Shown here one piece after another: positions 34,571-41,881 of a DNA stretch of 64,000 nt. How positions within the stretch are numbered: the stretch's first letter is position 1; each line of letters begins with the position of its first letter. Where the stretch lies: assembly GCF_029632765.1 (NCBI RefSeq), contig NZ_CP121247.1, forward strand, positions 310,001-374,000, read 5' to 3'. This stretch comes from Arcanobacterium wilhelmae (lineage in GTDB: Bacteria; Actinomycetota; Actinomycetes; Actinomycetales; Actinomycetaceae). The notes under the pieces are model-generated. The model had not been told where the DNA came from and made no database searches. It was given only the letters and a program-made list of their open reading frames with translations. The position numbers and the translations under genes were made by a program.

Positions 34571-34671
34571 GAAGAGGCCTTCCTCGTTGAGGGTCATTCT
34601 CTCCAAGGCTACCCCAGGGCGCTGGCCAGGAGAAAGCCCGCGCCCGGCGTCGGCGTGCGGCTCGGCGAGTA

Positions 34672-34747
34672 CGTGCGTAACTCAATCAGATCCGTGAGAC
34701 GTTGCTATATGCGCAACGCCTGAGCGGATTGACGGAGTTGTGCACGC
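34672..34747 (+). repeat. Dispersed palindromic element, copy D
   Basis: GCGTAACTCAATCAGATCCG leads into an inner stem GACGTTGC/GCAACGCC with loop TATATGC, then the right arm ATTGACGGAGTTGTGCAC. Confidence 0.7.
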
Positions 34748-34813
34748 GTCAAGTCGTGGCGTCGGTACCGTGTCGTCGGCGCAACTTGCGCCCCGGCGTC
34801 GGGAGCCCGCGCG

Positions 34814-35437
34814 CTACTCGATCGTGCCCAGGCGTGGCTCGCGCTCGAGCGCGTGCAATCCGTTCCAAATCAAATTGACGACGTGGGCCGCCAGCTCGCG
34901 CTTGCCCGGCTCACGCACGCTCGCCCAACGCTGGCCCGTGAGCCCCACGAGCCCGGCGAGCATCTGCGCGTAGAGTGGCGCGGCGTCGTCATTCAAGCCG
35001 AGCTGCGTGAAATACGGGGTGAGGAGGGACGTGAGATAGTCGCCGATATCGGAGAGGATCGTGGAGAAACCGGCGCCGTCGCGCGCGTTCGGCGACTGAT
35101 GAATCAGGAGGGAGAAGCCGTCGGGGTTGGCGTCGATGTAATCGAACAAGCCGTAGATTGCGCGTTCGAGCGCGGCCCGCGGCGCGATGTCCGGCCCGAG
35201 CGAATCCGCGAGGAGCGCGCCAACGGCTTGCGTTTCGCGGTCCACGATCACCTGGTAGAGGCCTTCTTTGCCGCCGAAGTGCTCGTAGATCACAGGCTTG
35301 GATACTCCTGCGTTCGCGGCGATTTCCTCGATCGACACGGCGTCGTAGCCGTGGCCCGCGAAGAGGGCGCGTGCGATACCGATGAGCTGTTCGCGGCGCT
35401 CGAGCCGCGACATCCGTTGGCGTTTCTTTTCCGTCAT
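34814..35437 (-). CDS. TetR-family transcriptional regulator
   Basis: A 207-residue protein. The N-terminal HTH (RREQLIGIARALFAGHGYDA, VSIEEIAANAGVSKPVIYEH, FGGKEGLY) is classical TetR; the rest is an all-helical ligand domain. The ATG at 35437 follows CATAAT on its strand by 6 bases, a leaderless start. In mycobacteria a TetR gene occupies the same neighbourhood of glmU and mfd. The nearest target is the NatAB-like exporter operon just downstream on the same strand, but this is inference. Confidence 0.85.
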   Translation of the reverse strand: MTEKKRQRMSRLERREQLIGIARALFAGHGYDAVSIEEIAANAGVSKPVIYEHFGGKEGLYQVIVDRETQAVGALLADSLGPDIAPRAALERAIYGLFDYIDANPDGFSLLIHQSPNARDGAGFSTILSDIGDYLTSLLTPYFTQLGLNDDAAPLYAQMLAGLVGLTGQRWASVREPGKRELAAHVVNLIWNGLHALEREPRLGTIE

Positions 35438-35470
35438 GCCTCTATTATGCCAGCGCGGGTGTGCACAAGG

Positions 35471-35530
35471 GGTTGCCGACGCCGGGGTGGGGTTGCCGAC
35501 GCCGGGGTGGGGTTGCCGACGCCGGGGCGG
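35471..35530 (+). repeat. 20-bp tandem repeat, three copies
   Basis: GGGTTGCCGACGCCGGGGTG repeats at 35471, 35491 and 35511 (last copy one base different). Each unit holds the window-wide CCGACGCCGG motif. Confidence 0.85.
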
Positions 35531-35553
35531 GGGTTGTGTGTGAGTACGGGCTT

Positions 35554-35630
35554 GGTGCGTAACTCTGTCAGTTCGCTTGGACGTTGCGTATACAGCAACG
35601 CCTGGCCCGATTGACAGAGTTCTGCACGGG
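35554..35630 (+). repeat. Dispersed palindromic element, copy E, with compensatory arms
   Basis: AACTCTGTCAG pairs fully with TTGACAGAGTT; the change from the CAATCA form of other copies is matched on the opposite arm. The inner stem ACGTTGC/GCAACGCC is kept. Confidence 0.75.
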
Positions 35631-35687
35631 TGTGATTGTGCTGGGGTGGCGCGGCGGGCCGAGTTTTGGCACAATAGTGGGGTGCTT

Positions 35688-35758
35688 TCCCCCATGGTGT
35701 AACGGCAGCACACGGGTCTTTGGAACCCTTAGTCGAGGTTCGAATCCTTGTGGGGGAA
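35688..35758 (+). tRNA. tRNA-Gln (anticodon TTG)
   Basis: A 71-base cloverleaf without encoded CCA. Acceptor arms TCCCCCA (35688-35694) and TGGGGGA (35751-35757) pair fully; the D arm contains GGTGTAACGGCAGCAC; the anticodon loop is CTTTGGA with TTG; the T arm contains GTTCGAAT. One mismatch lies at the outer pair of the anticodon stem. glmU starts 55 bases later, so the tRNA may be processed from a common transcript. Confidence 0.92.
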
Positions 35759-35812
35759 CTGCGGCGCAGGTGTACGCCTAGCGCCGCACACGCCTATTTA
35801 CTGGGAGGAAAA

Positions 35813-36874
35813 GTGGCAAAGCTCAGCGCCGCGATCGTGTTGGCCGCAGGTAAAGGTACTCGTATCAAGTCCTCGATCCCGAAGGTTTTGCTTCGCATGA
35901 ATGGGCGTTCCCTTGTGGGGCACATGCATCACGCGGTTGCAGGGTTGGAGCCAGATCACGAGGTGTTCGTGGTGCGTCACGAACGCGAGCGCGTGGTGGA
36001 GCACCTGGGCGAGATCGCGCCGAATGCGCTGATTGCCGATCAGGATGACGTGAAGGGTACGGGCCGCGCCGCCTGGTGCGGTTTGCAGGCTCTCCCGGCA
36101 GATCTTGAGGGCGCGGTGCTGATCGTTGCTGGCGATTCGCCGATGTTTACCACCGAAGCGCTCGCGGATCTTCTTGCGGCTCACGGCGAGAACGCCGTCA
36201 CTGTTCTGTCCACTCGCGTCCCGGATCCGGACGGTTACGGCCGTATCATGCGTGATTCCTTCCCGGGCTCGAGCGAAGTTGCGGGTACTCCGGAGGCTAC
36301 GGGCCCGATCGTCGGGATCGTGGAAGAGAAGGATGCCACGGATCTTCAGCGCACGATCAACGAAATTGGCACCTCCACCTATATTTTCGATGCGAAGTTC
36401 CTCCGCGAATCGCTCGGTACGCTTGGCACGGATAACGCGCAGGGTGAGATGTATTTGACGGACCTGATTGCGAAGGCGGCGGAAACCGGCGTCGGCGTCG
36501 GCTCATTTGTGCTCGAGGATTCCATCCAGGCCGAGGGCGTGAACGATCTCGTGCAGCTCGCTACGCTCCGTGCGGAGAAGAACCGCCGCATTCTCGAGCA
36601 CTGGATGCGCACCGGCGTCCACATTATCGACCCGGCCACAACGCACGTTGGTTGCGAGGTCACGCTTGAGCCCGACGCCGTCGTCGAGCCTGGCACCGTG
36701 CTTTCGGGCACTACCCATATTGGCGCTTTTGCGCATGTGGGCCCTCATTCTCAGCTGGAAAATGTGGAGGTCGGCGCAGGTGCGCGGCTTGCGCATGTGG
36801 TTGCGAGCAACGTCACCGTGAAGGAATCGGAGCAAGTTCCGCCTTTCACAGTGCTAGGCGGTGCAACCGAGTAG
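35813..36874 (+). CDS. glmU: GlmU-like UDP-GlcNAc pyrophosphorylase with short left-handed beta-helix
   Basis: A 353-residue protein. The N-terminal 230 residues are the uridylyltransferase domain with IVLAAGKGTRIKSSIPKVLL and later DSPMFTTEA and VPDPDGYGRIMRD. The C-terminal part starts a left-handed beta-helix (PDAVVEPGTVLSGTTHIGAF) but stops after about four or five coils, where a normal bifunctional GlmU runs to about 450-490 residues. The acetyltransferase active site of the last coils is thus missing. The GTG start at 35813 has GGGAGG upstream. prs follows 49 bases after its stop. Confidence 0.85.
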   Translation: MAKLSAAIVLAAGKGTRIKSSIPKVLLRMNGRSLVGHMHHAVAGLEPDHEVFVVRHERERVVEHLGEIAPNALIADQDDVKGTGRAAWCGLQALPADLEGAVLIVAGDSPMFTTEALADLLAAHGENAVTVLSTRVPDPDGYGRIMRDSFPGSSEVAGTPEATGPIVGIVEEKDATDLQRTINEIGTSTYIFDAKFLRESLGTLGTDNAQGEMYLTDLIAKAAETGVGVGSFVLEDSIQAEGVNDLVQLATLRAEKNRRILEHWMRTGVHIIDPATTHVGCEVTLEPDAVVEPGTVLSGTTHIGAFAHVGPHSQLENVEVGAGARLAHVVASNVTVKESEQVPPFTVLGGATE

Positions 36875-36923
36875 GCTGAGGGTTGAGGTAACAATCGCCG
36901 GCGATTCCCAAGGGAGAAGTTTC

Positions 36924-37961
36924 GTGACCAACGCGGAAGAGACAACCGAAAGCCCCTACGACGTCCATGTGACGGGTATTCACAAGAAAGGCGAGAAGCA
37001 CCTGGTGGTGGCCGCAGGCCGCGGTCATCAGGCGCTTGCGCACGATGTAGCGAAGGCGCTCGGGACTGATCTGGTTCCCGTTACGGCGTATGACTTCGCG
37101 AATGGCGAGATTTATGTGCGTTTCGAGGAGTCGCTGCGCGGAACGGACGTGTTTATTATTCAGTCCTTCGAAGGGCTGATTAACCAGCAGATCATGGAAG
37201 CGCTGATCATGCTGGATGCGGCGAAGCGCGCCTCGGCGAAGCGCATCACGATTGTAGTGCCGTCCTACCCGTACGCTCGCCAGGATAAGAAGCACAAGGG
37301 CCGCGAGCCGATTTCGGCGCGTCTGATGGCGGATTTGTTCACGACGGCGGGCGCGGACCGCATCATGTCGGTGGATTTGCACGCTTCGCAGACCCAGGGC
37401 TTCTTCGATGGCCCGGTGGATCACCTCGTTGCGATGCCGACTTTGTGCGATTACGTGCATACCAAGGTGGATGCGTCGAATGCTGTGATCGTTTCGCCGG
37501 ATGCTGGCCGTATTAAGGTGGCGGAGCAGTGGGCTGCGCGCCTGGGCGGTGCGCCTCTGGCGTTCGTGCATAAGACGCGCGATATTACGCGTCCGAACGA
37601 GACTGCTTCGAACCGTGTGGTTGGCGATGTTGCTGGCCGTACCGCGGTGATTGTGGACGATCTGATTGATACTGCGGGCACGATCGCGGGTGCTGTGCGC
37701 GTGGTGAAGGACGCTGGCGCGAAGGACGTGATTATCGCGGCCACGCACGGTGTGCTTTCTGGGCAGGCGCGTGAGCGTTTGGCGAACTCGGGTGCGTGTG
37801 AGGTGATTTTGACCGACACGGTGCCGATCCCGGAGGAGAAGCGTTTCGATACGCTCACGGTGCTGTCGATCGCCCCGGTGATCGCGAAGGCCATCGCGGC
37901 AGTGTTCAATGACGGTTCTGTGACCAAGCTCTTCGAGGAGCAGGGCGCCGAGAAGAAGTAA
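36924..37961 (+). CDS. prs: Ribose-phosphate pyrophosphokinase
   Basis: A 345-residue enzyme making PRPP from ribose-5-phosphate and ATP for nucleotide, His and Trp synthesis. Motifs: NGEIYVRFEESLRG, YPYARQDKKHKGREP (ATP flexible loop), SVDLHASQTQGFF and VIVDDLIDTAGTIAGAV (PRPP-binding loop). The GTG at 36924 has AAGGGAGAAG upstream; the 36861 start lies inside glmU. glmU-prs is a conserved actinobacterial pair. Confidence 0.95.
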   Translation: MTNAEETTESPYDVHVTGIHKKGEKHLVVAAGRGHQALAHDVAKALGTDLVPVTAYDFANGEIYVRFEESLRGTDVFIIQSFEGLINQQIMEALIMLDAAKRASAKRITIVVPSYPYARQDKKHKGREPISARLMADLFTTAGADRIMSVDLHASQTQGFFDGPVDHLVAMPTLCDYVHTKVDASNAVIVSPDAGRIKVAEQWAARLGGAPLAFVHKTRDITRPNETASNRVVGDVAGRTAVIVDDLIDTAGTIAGAVRVVKDAGAKDVIIAATHGVLSGQARERLANSGACEVILTDTVPIPEEKRFDTLTVLSIAPVIAKAIAAVFNDGSVTKLFEEQGAEKK

Positions 37962-37980
37962 ACACTCGGGGTTTTAGCGT

Positions 37981-38018
37981 GGGGAAGGCCGCGGCGGGAA
38001 GCCGCGGCCTTCCCCTTT
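37981..38018 (+). terminator. Terminator after prs
   Basis: GGGGAAGGCCGCGGC (37981-37995) pairs exactly with 38001-38015 across loop GGGAA, then TTT. Confidence 0.8.
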
Positions 38019-38071
38019 GCTCGAGCGAGATACGCGGGGGCGGGCTCCGAGGAGTGAGTTTCAAGCCTCTA

Positions 38072-38163
38072 CAAAACCCCAAATAGAACCCCTGCAAATT
38101 CATCAATAGAGTGCCAACAATTTCCTAAATAGAGAGCTGATATTGTCCTGAATAGGGGCTCGC
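38072..38163 (+). promoter_or_regulatory. Four degenerate 23-bp direct repeats (iteron-like operator)
   Basis: AATAG occurs at 38082, 38105, 38128 and 38151, spaced exactly 23 bases. Aligned units share the pattern CAAWTTCCTNAATAGAG. The array ends about 30 bases before the -10 box of the following leaderless gene. Confidence 0.7.
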
Positions 38164-38207
38164 GCAAGCGCAGGACGTTCCGCGTGTTTGCGCGGTAGGC
38201 TTTTGGT

Positions 38208-39728
38208 ATGCACAGTGATGATTTTCCACGTACTGATGGGCCTGAAGAGGGTCCGAAGTTTGTTAATGATGGGCCGGTTGAGGGTTCGAATTCGCCGGCC
38301 GTCGAATTAGGGACGGGCGTAATCCTGCCAGTCCCGCCTACACAGTCTGTCCCGCCCGTCCTGCCCACCCAGCCGGCTCCTGCAGACCTGCAGGTTCCGC
38401 CTACCGCGCGCGAGGGGCGCGGGAGTGTGTTGTGGTTGAAGGTTGTGGCCTCGCTCTTGGCTGTTGTGCTGGTTGTGCTGGTTGGTTTGTTGGTGTGGCG
38501 CTTGTCGGGTTCGGGTTCGCAGTCGGGCGCGACGGCGGGGTCGGTAAGTTCGGCGACGCCGGTGGCGCAGCCGACGTCGGGTGGTGCTGCGAACGCAACG
38601 CCGGTGGTGGAGCAGTCTACGCAAGCTCAAGTGCCAACATCCCAGTTCCCGGACGCGAACAAAGACGCAGCGGCAGCCTTTAGCAAGGTGCTGGATAAAA
38701 TTGATCCATCTCGGTTTAATCACAGCGTGCTGGGGACGTACGACGAGAATCCAGAACCGCCGCACGAATTTGCGTACGCGCTTGTCGATATTAATGGCGA
38801 TAGCTTGCCTGAGTTGTTGATCAATGCTGGCTACGGTGGCGGTGACCGTCTGAAAGAATCTGGTGATTACGGTGTGCAGGTCTACCAGTTTTCGCCTGAG
38901 AGTGGGCGCGTTAACCGACTTAAGGGTGATGCAATCTTCGGATCGCAACCTGACGGAATGAGGTATGTACTCTATGGCAACAAGGATCACAACAAACTTG
39001 TAGAGATCGCGGAGGTTGCAAAGAATCCCGATCAGCCGAAGCACTATGGCCAGTACGCAGTGAATGCGGGGAATCTTGAACGTGATCGCCTGTTCGCTAT
39101 TGAGTTTCCTGAATTAACGCCTGAGGTTCAGGCGAAACTGGTGAAGCTGACGTGGCATGATCGTGCAGATCGTGGAGCTGTGAAGGAACTCGGCTCGAAG
39201 CTGTCCGAGTACGTGGCGGTAGAACCAGATCTGGGGATCAGTGGGAACCGGTTGCTGGGCCATTTGAAGGGGAAGCTCTTCCAGAACAACGAGGGTTTCC
39301 CGGTTCGTAGAGAAATAACTTTCGGTGACGATGGGAAAGCTTCAGGCACCTATTTCGGTGTTTATAACATTGAACGAGACGATATTACCAATTTCGATAT
39401 TGATGTGAAGTTTGGGTCGCCGCGGAAGATAGATGAGGATAGCTACGAATTGACCCTAGAATCAGCGAAGGTGCACGACGCGCGAAATGGGGAGAAGCCC
39501 GCCAATGAAGTGGCACTTGGGTCTCTTGCTAACGTTGGGAGTAAATGGATCTTGTTGCTTCCAGAGACTCCGATCCGAAAACTTCCGCAAGACGCAATCC
39601 AATCATTGCTTCCCGGAGATGCTGTAGACCCACATGCGGAAGCGATTGAGAGCTATATGTTGTACCAAAAAGAATTCCCTTCAGCTGTGCTGCATGGTCA
39701 TACAACGAGCGTGGACGGCGGGAACTGA
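38208..39728 (+). CDS. Membrane-anchored protein with calcium-type DxNGD motif, unknown function
   Basis: A 506-residue protein: a Pro-rich cytoplasmic part (1-70), one membrane helix at about 76-98 (VVASLLAVVLVVLVGLLVW), a Ser/Thr/Gly-rich linker, then a folded extracellular region (150-506). Within it ALVDINGDSLPELLI is a calcium-binding FG-GAP/VCBS-like loop followed by GYGGGDR, seen in surface and integrin-like proteins. The rest is unassigned. TAGGCT (38196-38201) lies 6 bases before ATG, a leaderless start. The four 23-bp repeats just upstream suggest tight control. The last two thirds are lower in GC than the neighbours. Confidence 0.65.
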   Translation: MHSDDFPRTDGPEEGPKFVNDGPVEGSNSPAVELGTGVILPVPPTQSVPPVLPTQPAPADLQVPPTAREGRGSVLWLKVVASLLAVVLVVLVGLLVWRLSGSGSQSGATAGSVSSATPVAQPTSGGAANATPVVEQSTQAQVPTSQFPDANKDAAAAFSKVLDKIDPSRFNHSVLGTYDENPEPPHEFAYALVDINGDSLPELLINAGYGGGDRLKESGDYGVQVYQFSPESGRVNRLKGDAIFGSQPDGMRYVLYGNKDHNKLVEIAEVAKNPDQPKHYGQYAVNAGNLERDRLFAIEFPELTPEVQAKLVKLTWHDRADRGAVKELGSKLSEYVAVEPDLGISGNRLLGHLKGKLFQNNEGFPVRREITFGDDGKASGTYFGVYNIERDDITNFDIDVKFGSPRKIDEDSYELTLESAKVHDARNGEKPANEVALGSLANVGSKWILLLPETPIRKLPQDAIQSLLPGDAVDPHAEAIESYMLYQKEFPSAVLHGHTTSVDGGN

Positions 39729-40119
39729 TCTTTCTGTGTGAGCATTCGCTTCGGCCGTGTGATTGTCCTTGGCCTGGGGCCGCGGCGGAAGCCACAGCTC
39801 CTCCCGGTTCATTTCGGACAGACGGTTTCGTGTGTGCGGCGGTGATCTGCCGTAGTGGGGCGAATTGGGGTGTTGCACGGGCTGGGCCGTGTCACGCCTC
39901 GCGGCCCCTTCCGTGCCCGACGTCGGTGTTCCGGCTCACGCTCCGCGGCCAGGCTTTCGCTTTACTTGCGCGCCTGTAGGCGGGTAAACTAAACAAGTTG
40001 CCTCGGCGAGGGAGCTCACGCTCCGTTATCGACGCGGTGTCTATGTTCCTTCGGGGGCCTAGCCCGTACTGGGGCCGTTTCGCCGCCCGCCGGGTGGCCC
40101 GATTTGAAGGAGAGTAATT
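39729..40119. other. rplY upstream region with probable structured leader
   Basis: A TAAACT box lies at 39989-39994 and the ATG at 40120, giving a leader of about 120 bases. It contains CCTCGGCGAGG, GGAGCTCACGCTCC and a GGGCC-rich part, three possible stems, then GGAGAG as ribosome site. The 250 bases before the promoter show no gene. Confidence 0.5.
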
Positions 40120-40752
40120 ATGGCAGATCGCCTCACGCTCGTTGGTGAGAAGCGCACTGAGTTTGGTAAGGGCTTCGCGCGTCGTATGCGCGTGGCTGGC
40201 AAGGTTCCGGCTGTTGTTTACGGTCACGGTGTGGATCCTCTTCACGTGACCCTCGATTACCACGAGACCTACATGGCTGTGCGCGGCAATGCGAACGCCC
40301 TGATCTCGCTGGAACTCGAGGGCGAGAAGCACCTCGTGCTTCTCAAGGACAAGCAGGTGAACCCGCTGTCGCGCAAGATCGAGCACCTTGATCTTCTTCG
40401 CGTGAATGCGAAGGAGAAGGTTGAGGTTGAAGTTCCGGTTGTTATCGAGGGCGAGCCCTTCGGCGACGCTGTGGCAACCGTTGAGCTCATGCAGATCCTG
40501 GTGAAGGCACCGGTGATCGATATTCCGGAGCAGATCGTGGTTTCGGTTGAGGGCCTCGAGGATGGCACCACCGTTCGTATCGCTGATGTAAAGTTCCCGG
40601 AGGATGTTGAGACCGAGCTGGATCCGGAGGATCCGGTTGTTGTGGTGGCTGTGCCGCAGGTTGATCCGGAGCTCGAGGCTGAGGCTGAGGCGAACGAGGC
40701 TGGCGACGCTGATGCCGAGCCGGCTGCTGAGGCTGAGGGCGACGCCGAGTGA
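40120..40752 (+). CDS. rplY: 50S ribosomal protein L25 (Ctc type)
   Basis: A 210-residue L25/Ctc protein binding 5S rRNA. The N-terminal L25 fold (TEFGKGFARRMRVAGKVPAV, YGHGVDPLHVTLDYHE) is followed by the beta-rich TL5 extension (residues 100-185) and an acidic Glu/Ala tail. The Shine-Dalgarno GGAGAG is 6 bases before ATG. It is followed by pth, as in other actinobacteria. Confidence 0.95.
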   Translation: MADRLTLVGEKRTEFGKGFARRMRVAGKVPAVVYGHGVDPLHVTLDYHETYMAVRGNANALISLELEGEKHLVLLKDKQVNPLSRKIEHLDLLRVNAKEKVEVEVPVVIEGEPFGDAVATVELMQILVKAPVIDIPEQIVVSVEGLEDGTTVRIADVKFPEDVETELDPEDPVVVVAVPQVDPELEAEAEANEAGDADAEPAAEAEGDAE

Positions 40753-40804
40753 TTTTGTGATCTGCGAGCTACCCGCATGATTGTGGTGTAGTAGTGGATT
40801 GTTC

Positions 40805-40838
40805 GGGTGGGCGGAAAGCGAACGCTTTCCGCCCACCC
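40805..40838 (+). terminator. Palindrome terminator after rplY, 16-bp arms
   Basis: GGGTGGGCGGAAAGCG (40805-40820) pairs exactly with 40823-40838 around two bases; CCATTTT follows. Confidence 0.75.
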
Positions 40839-41046
40839 CCATTTTCCCCGCTAGAATTGACCCCGGTTCGGCCGTTCCTCAAACCGTAGGGGAAGGCACC
40901 TGCGGCGGCAATGGAGGATGCGCCAGGTCCGGCGAGTGAGGATGGTTCATTCTTCTCGTGGTGAGGCGTGGTTCCAACCGGTTTCGGAGTGAGAGTGGTT
41001 TCGGCTGGGCAGGGTGTGGTTCCGCCACAAGACTAAGGATTGGACA

Positions 41047-41631
41047 ATGTTTGCAGTGGTTGGCCTGGGTAATCCGGGCGTGAAGTATGAGGGTACGCGG
41101 CACAATGCGGGCCATATGGTGATCGAGGCGTTGGCGAAGCGTGCTGGGGCCACGCTTTCGGCGCACAAGCAGACCCAAACGTTGCAGGCCACCACCCGTA
41201 TCGGCGTTGGCCCGGGCCGCGACGGTGAACAGGTGGTTTTCGCGACCCTCATGAGTTACATGAACACCTCGGGCGGCCCCACGTCTTCATTGCTCAAGTA
41301 CTACAACATCCCGCCGGAGAATCTGATCGTGGTGCACGACGAGCTGGATATCGATTTCGGCACTCTCCGCTTGAAGCGTGGTGGCGGCGAGGGAGGCCAT
41401 AACGGCCTGAAGTCGATCACGGCCTCGCTCGGCTCGAAGCAGTACATCCGTATGCGTTTCGGCATTGGCCGCCCGCCGGGCCGCCAGGATCCTGCCGATT
41501 ATGTGCTGTCGCGTTTCGCGGCGTCCCAGCGGCCCGAGCTCGAGATCCTGATCGAAGAAGCAGCCGACGCTGTCACTGACGTGATCGAGAACGGCCTGGA
41601 GAAGGCCACGATGCGCCTCCACACCCGCTGA
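41047..41631 (+). CDS. pth: Peptidyl-tRNA hydrolase
   Basis: A 194-residue hydrolase that frees tRNA from stalled peptides. Motifs: VVGLGNPGVKYEGTRHNAGH (with catalytic His), LMSYMNTSGG, VVHDELDIDFG and GGGEGGHNGLKSI. The ATG at 41047 has CTAAGGA upstream; the ATG at 41014 would add 11 residues absent from the family. Confidence 0.95.
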   Translation: MFAVVGLGNPGVKYEGTRHNAGHMVIEALAKRAGATLSAHKQTQTLQATTRIGVGPGRDGEQVVFATLMSYMNTSGGPTSSLLKYYNIPPENLIVVHDELDIDFGTLRLKRGGGEGGHNGLKSITASLGSKQYIRMRFGIGRPPGRQDPADYVLSRFAASQRPELEILIEEAADAVTDVIENGLEKATMRLHTR

Positions 41632-41694
41632 GCGTGTTCTTCGGCGGGGGCGCACCCTGCCTTGTCATCGTTCAAGCGCGTTGATACTTGATCC

Positions 41695-41769
41695 ATCTGC
41701 TTTTTCGCCAACCTAAATTGCGCGATAGCGCTATATACGCCTAAAGATCGATTGAGGTTGGCGAAATTG
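41695..41769. repeat. 15-bp inverted repeat between pth and mfd
   Basis: TTCGCCAACCTAAAT and ATTGAGGTTGGCGAA are inverted with one mismatch, separated by about 30 bases. It resembles in layout the AT-rich repeat at 1807-1887 and may be the pth terminator or a small element. Confidence 0.5.
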
Positions 41770-41881
41770 TCACCGCGGCGAGTAGCCCATCCGTCAGCGG
41801 CGAGCGCCGCCGCTGACGAGTGTGATGCTCGCCCGCCGGTTTTCCGAAAACGTCCCGATTACCTGCTGAAATGAGTGTTCG

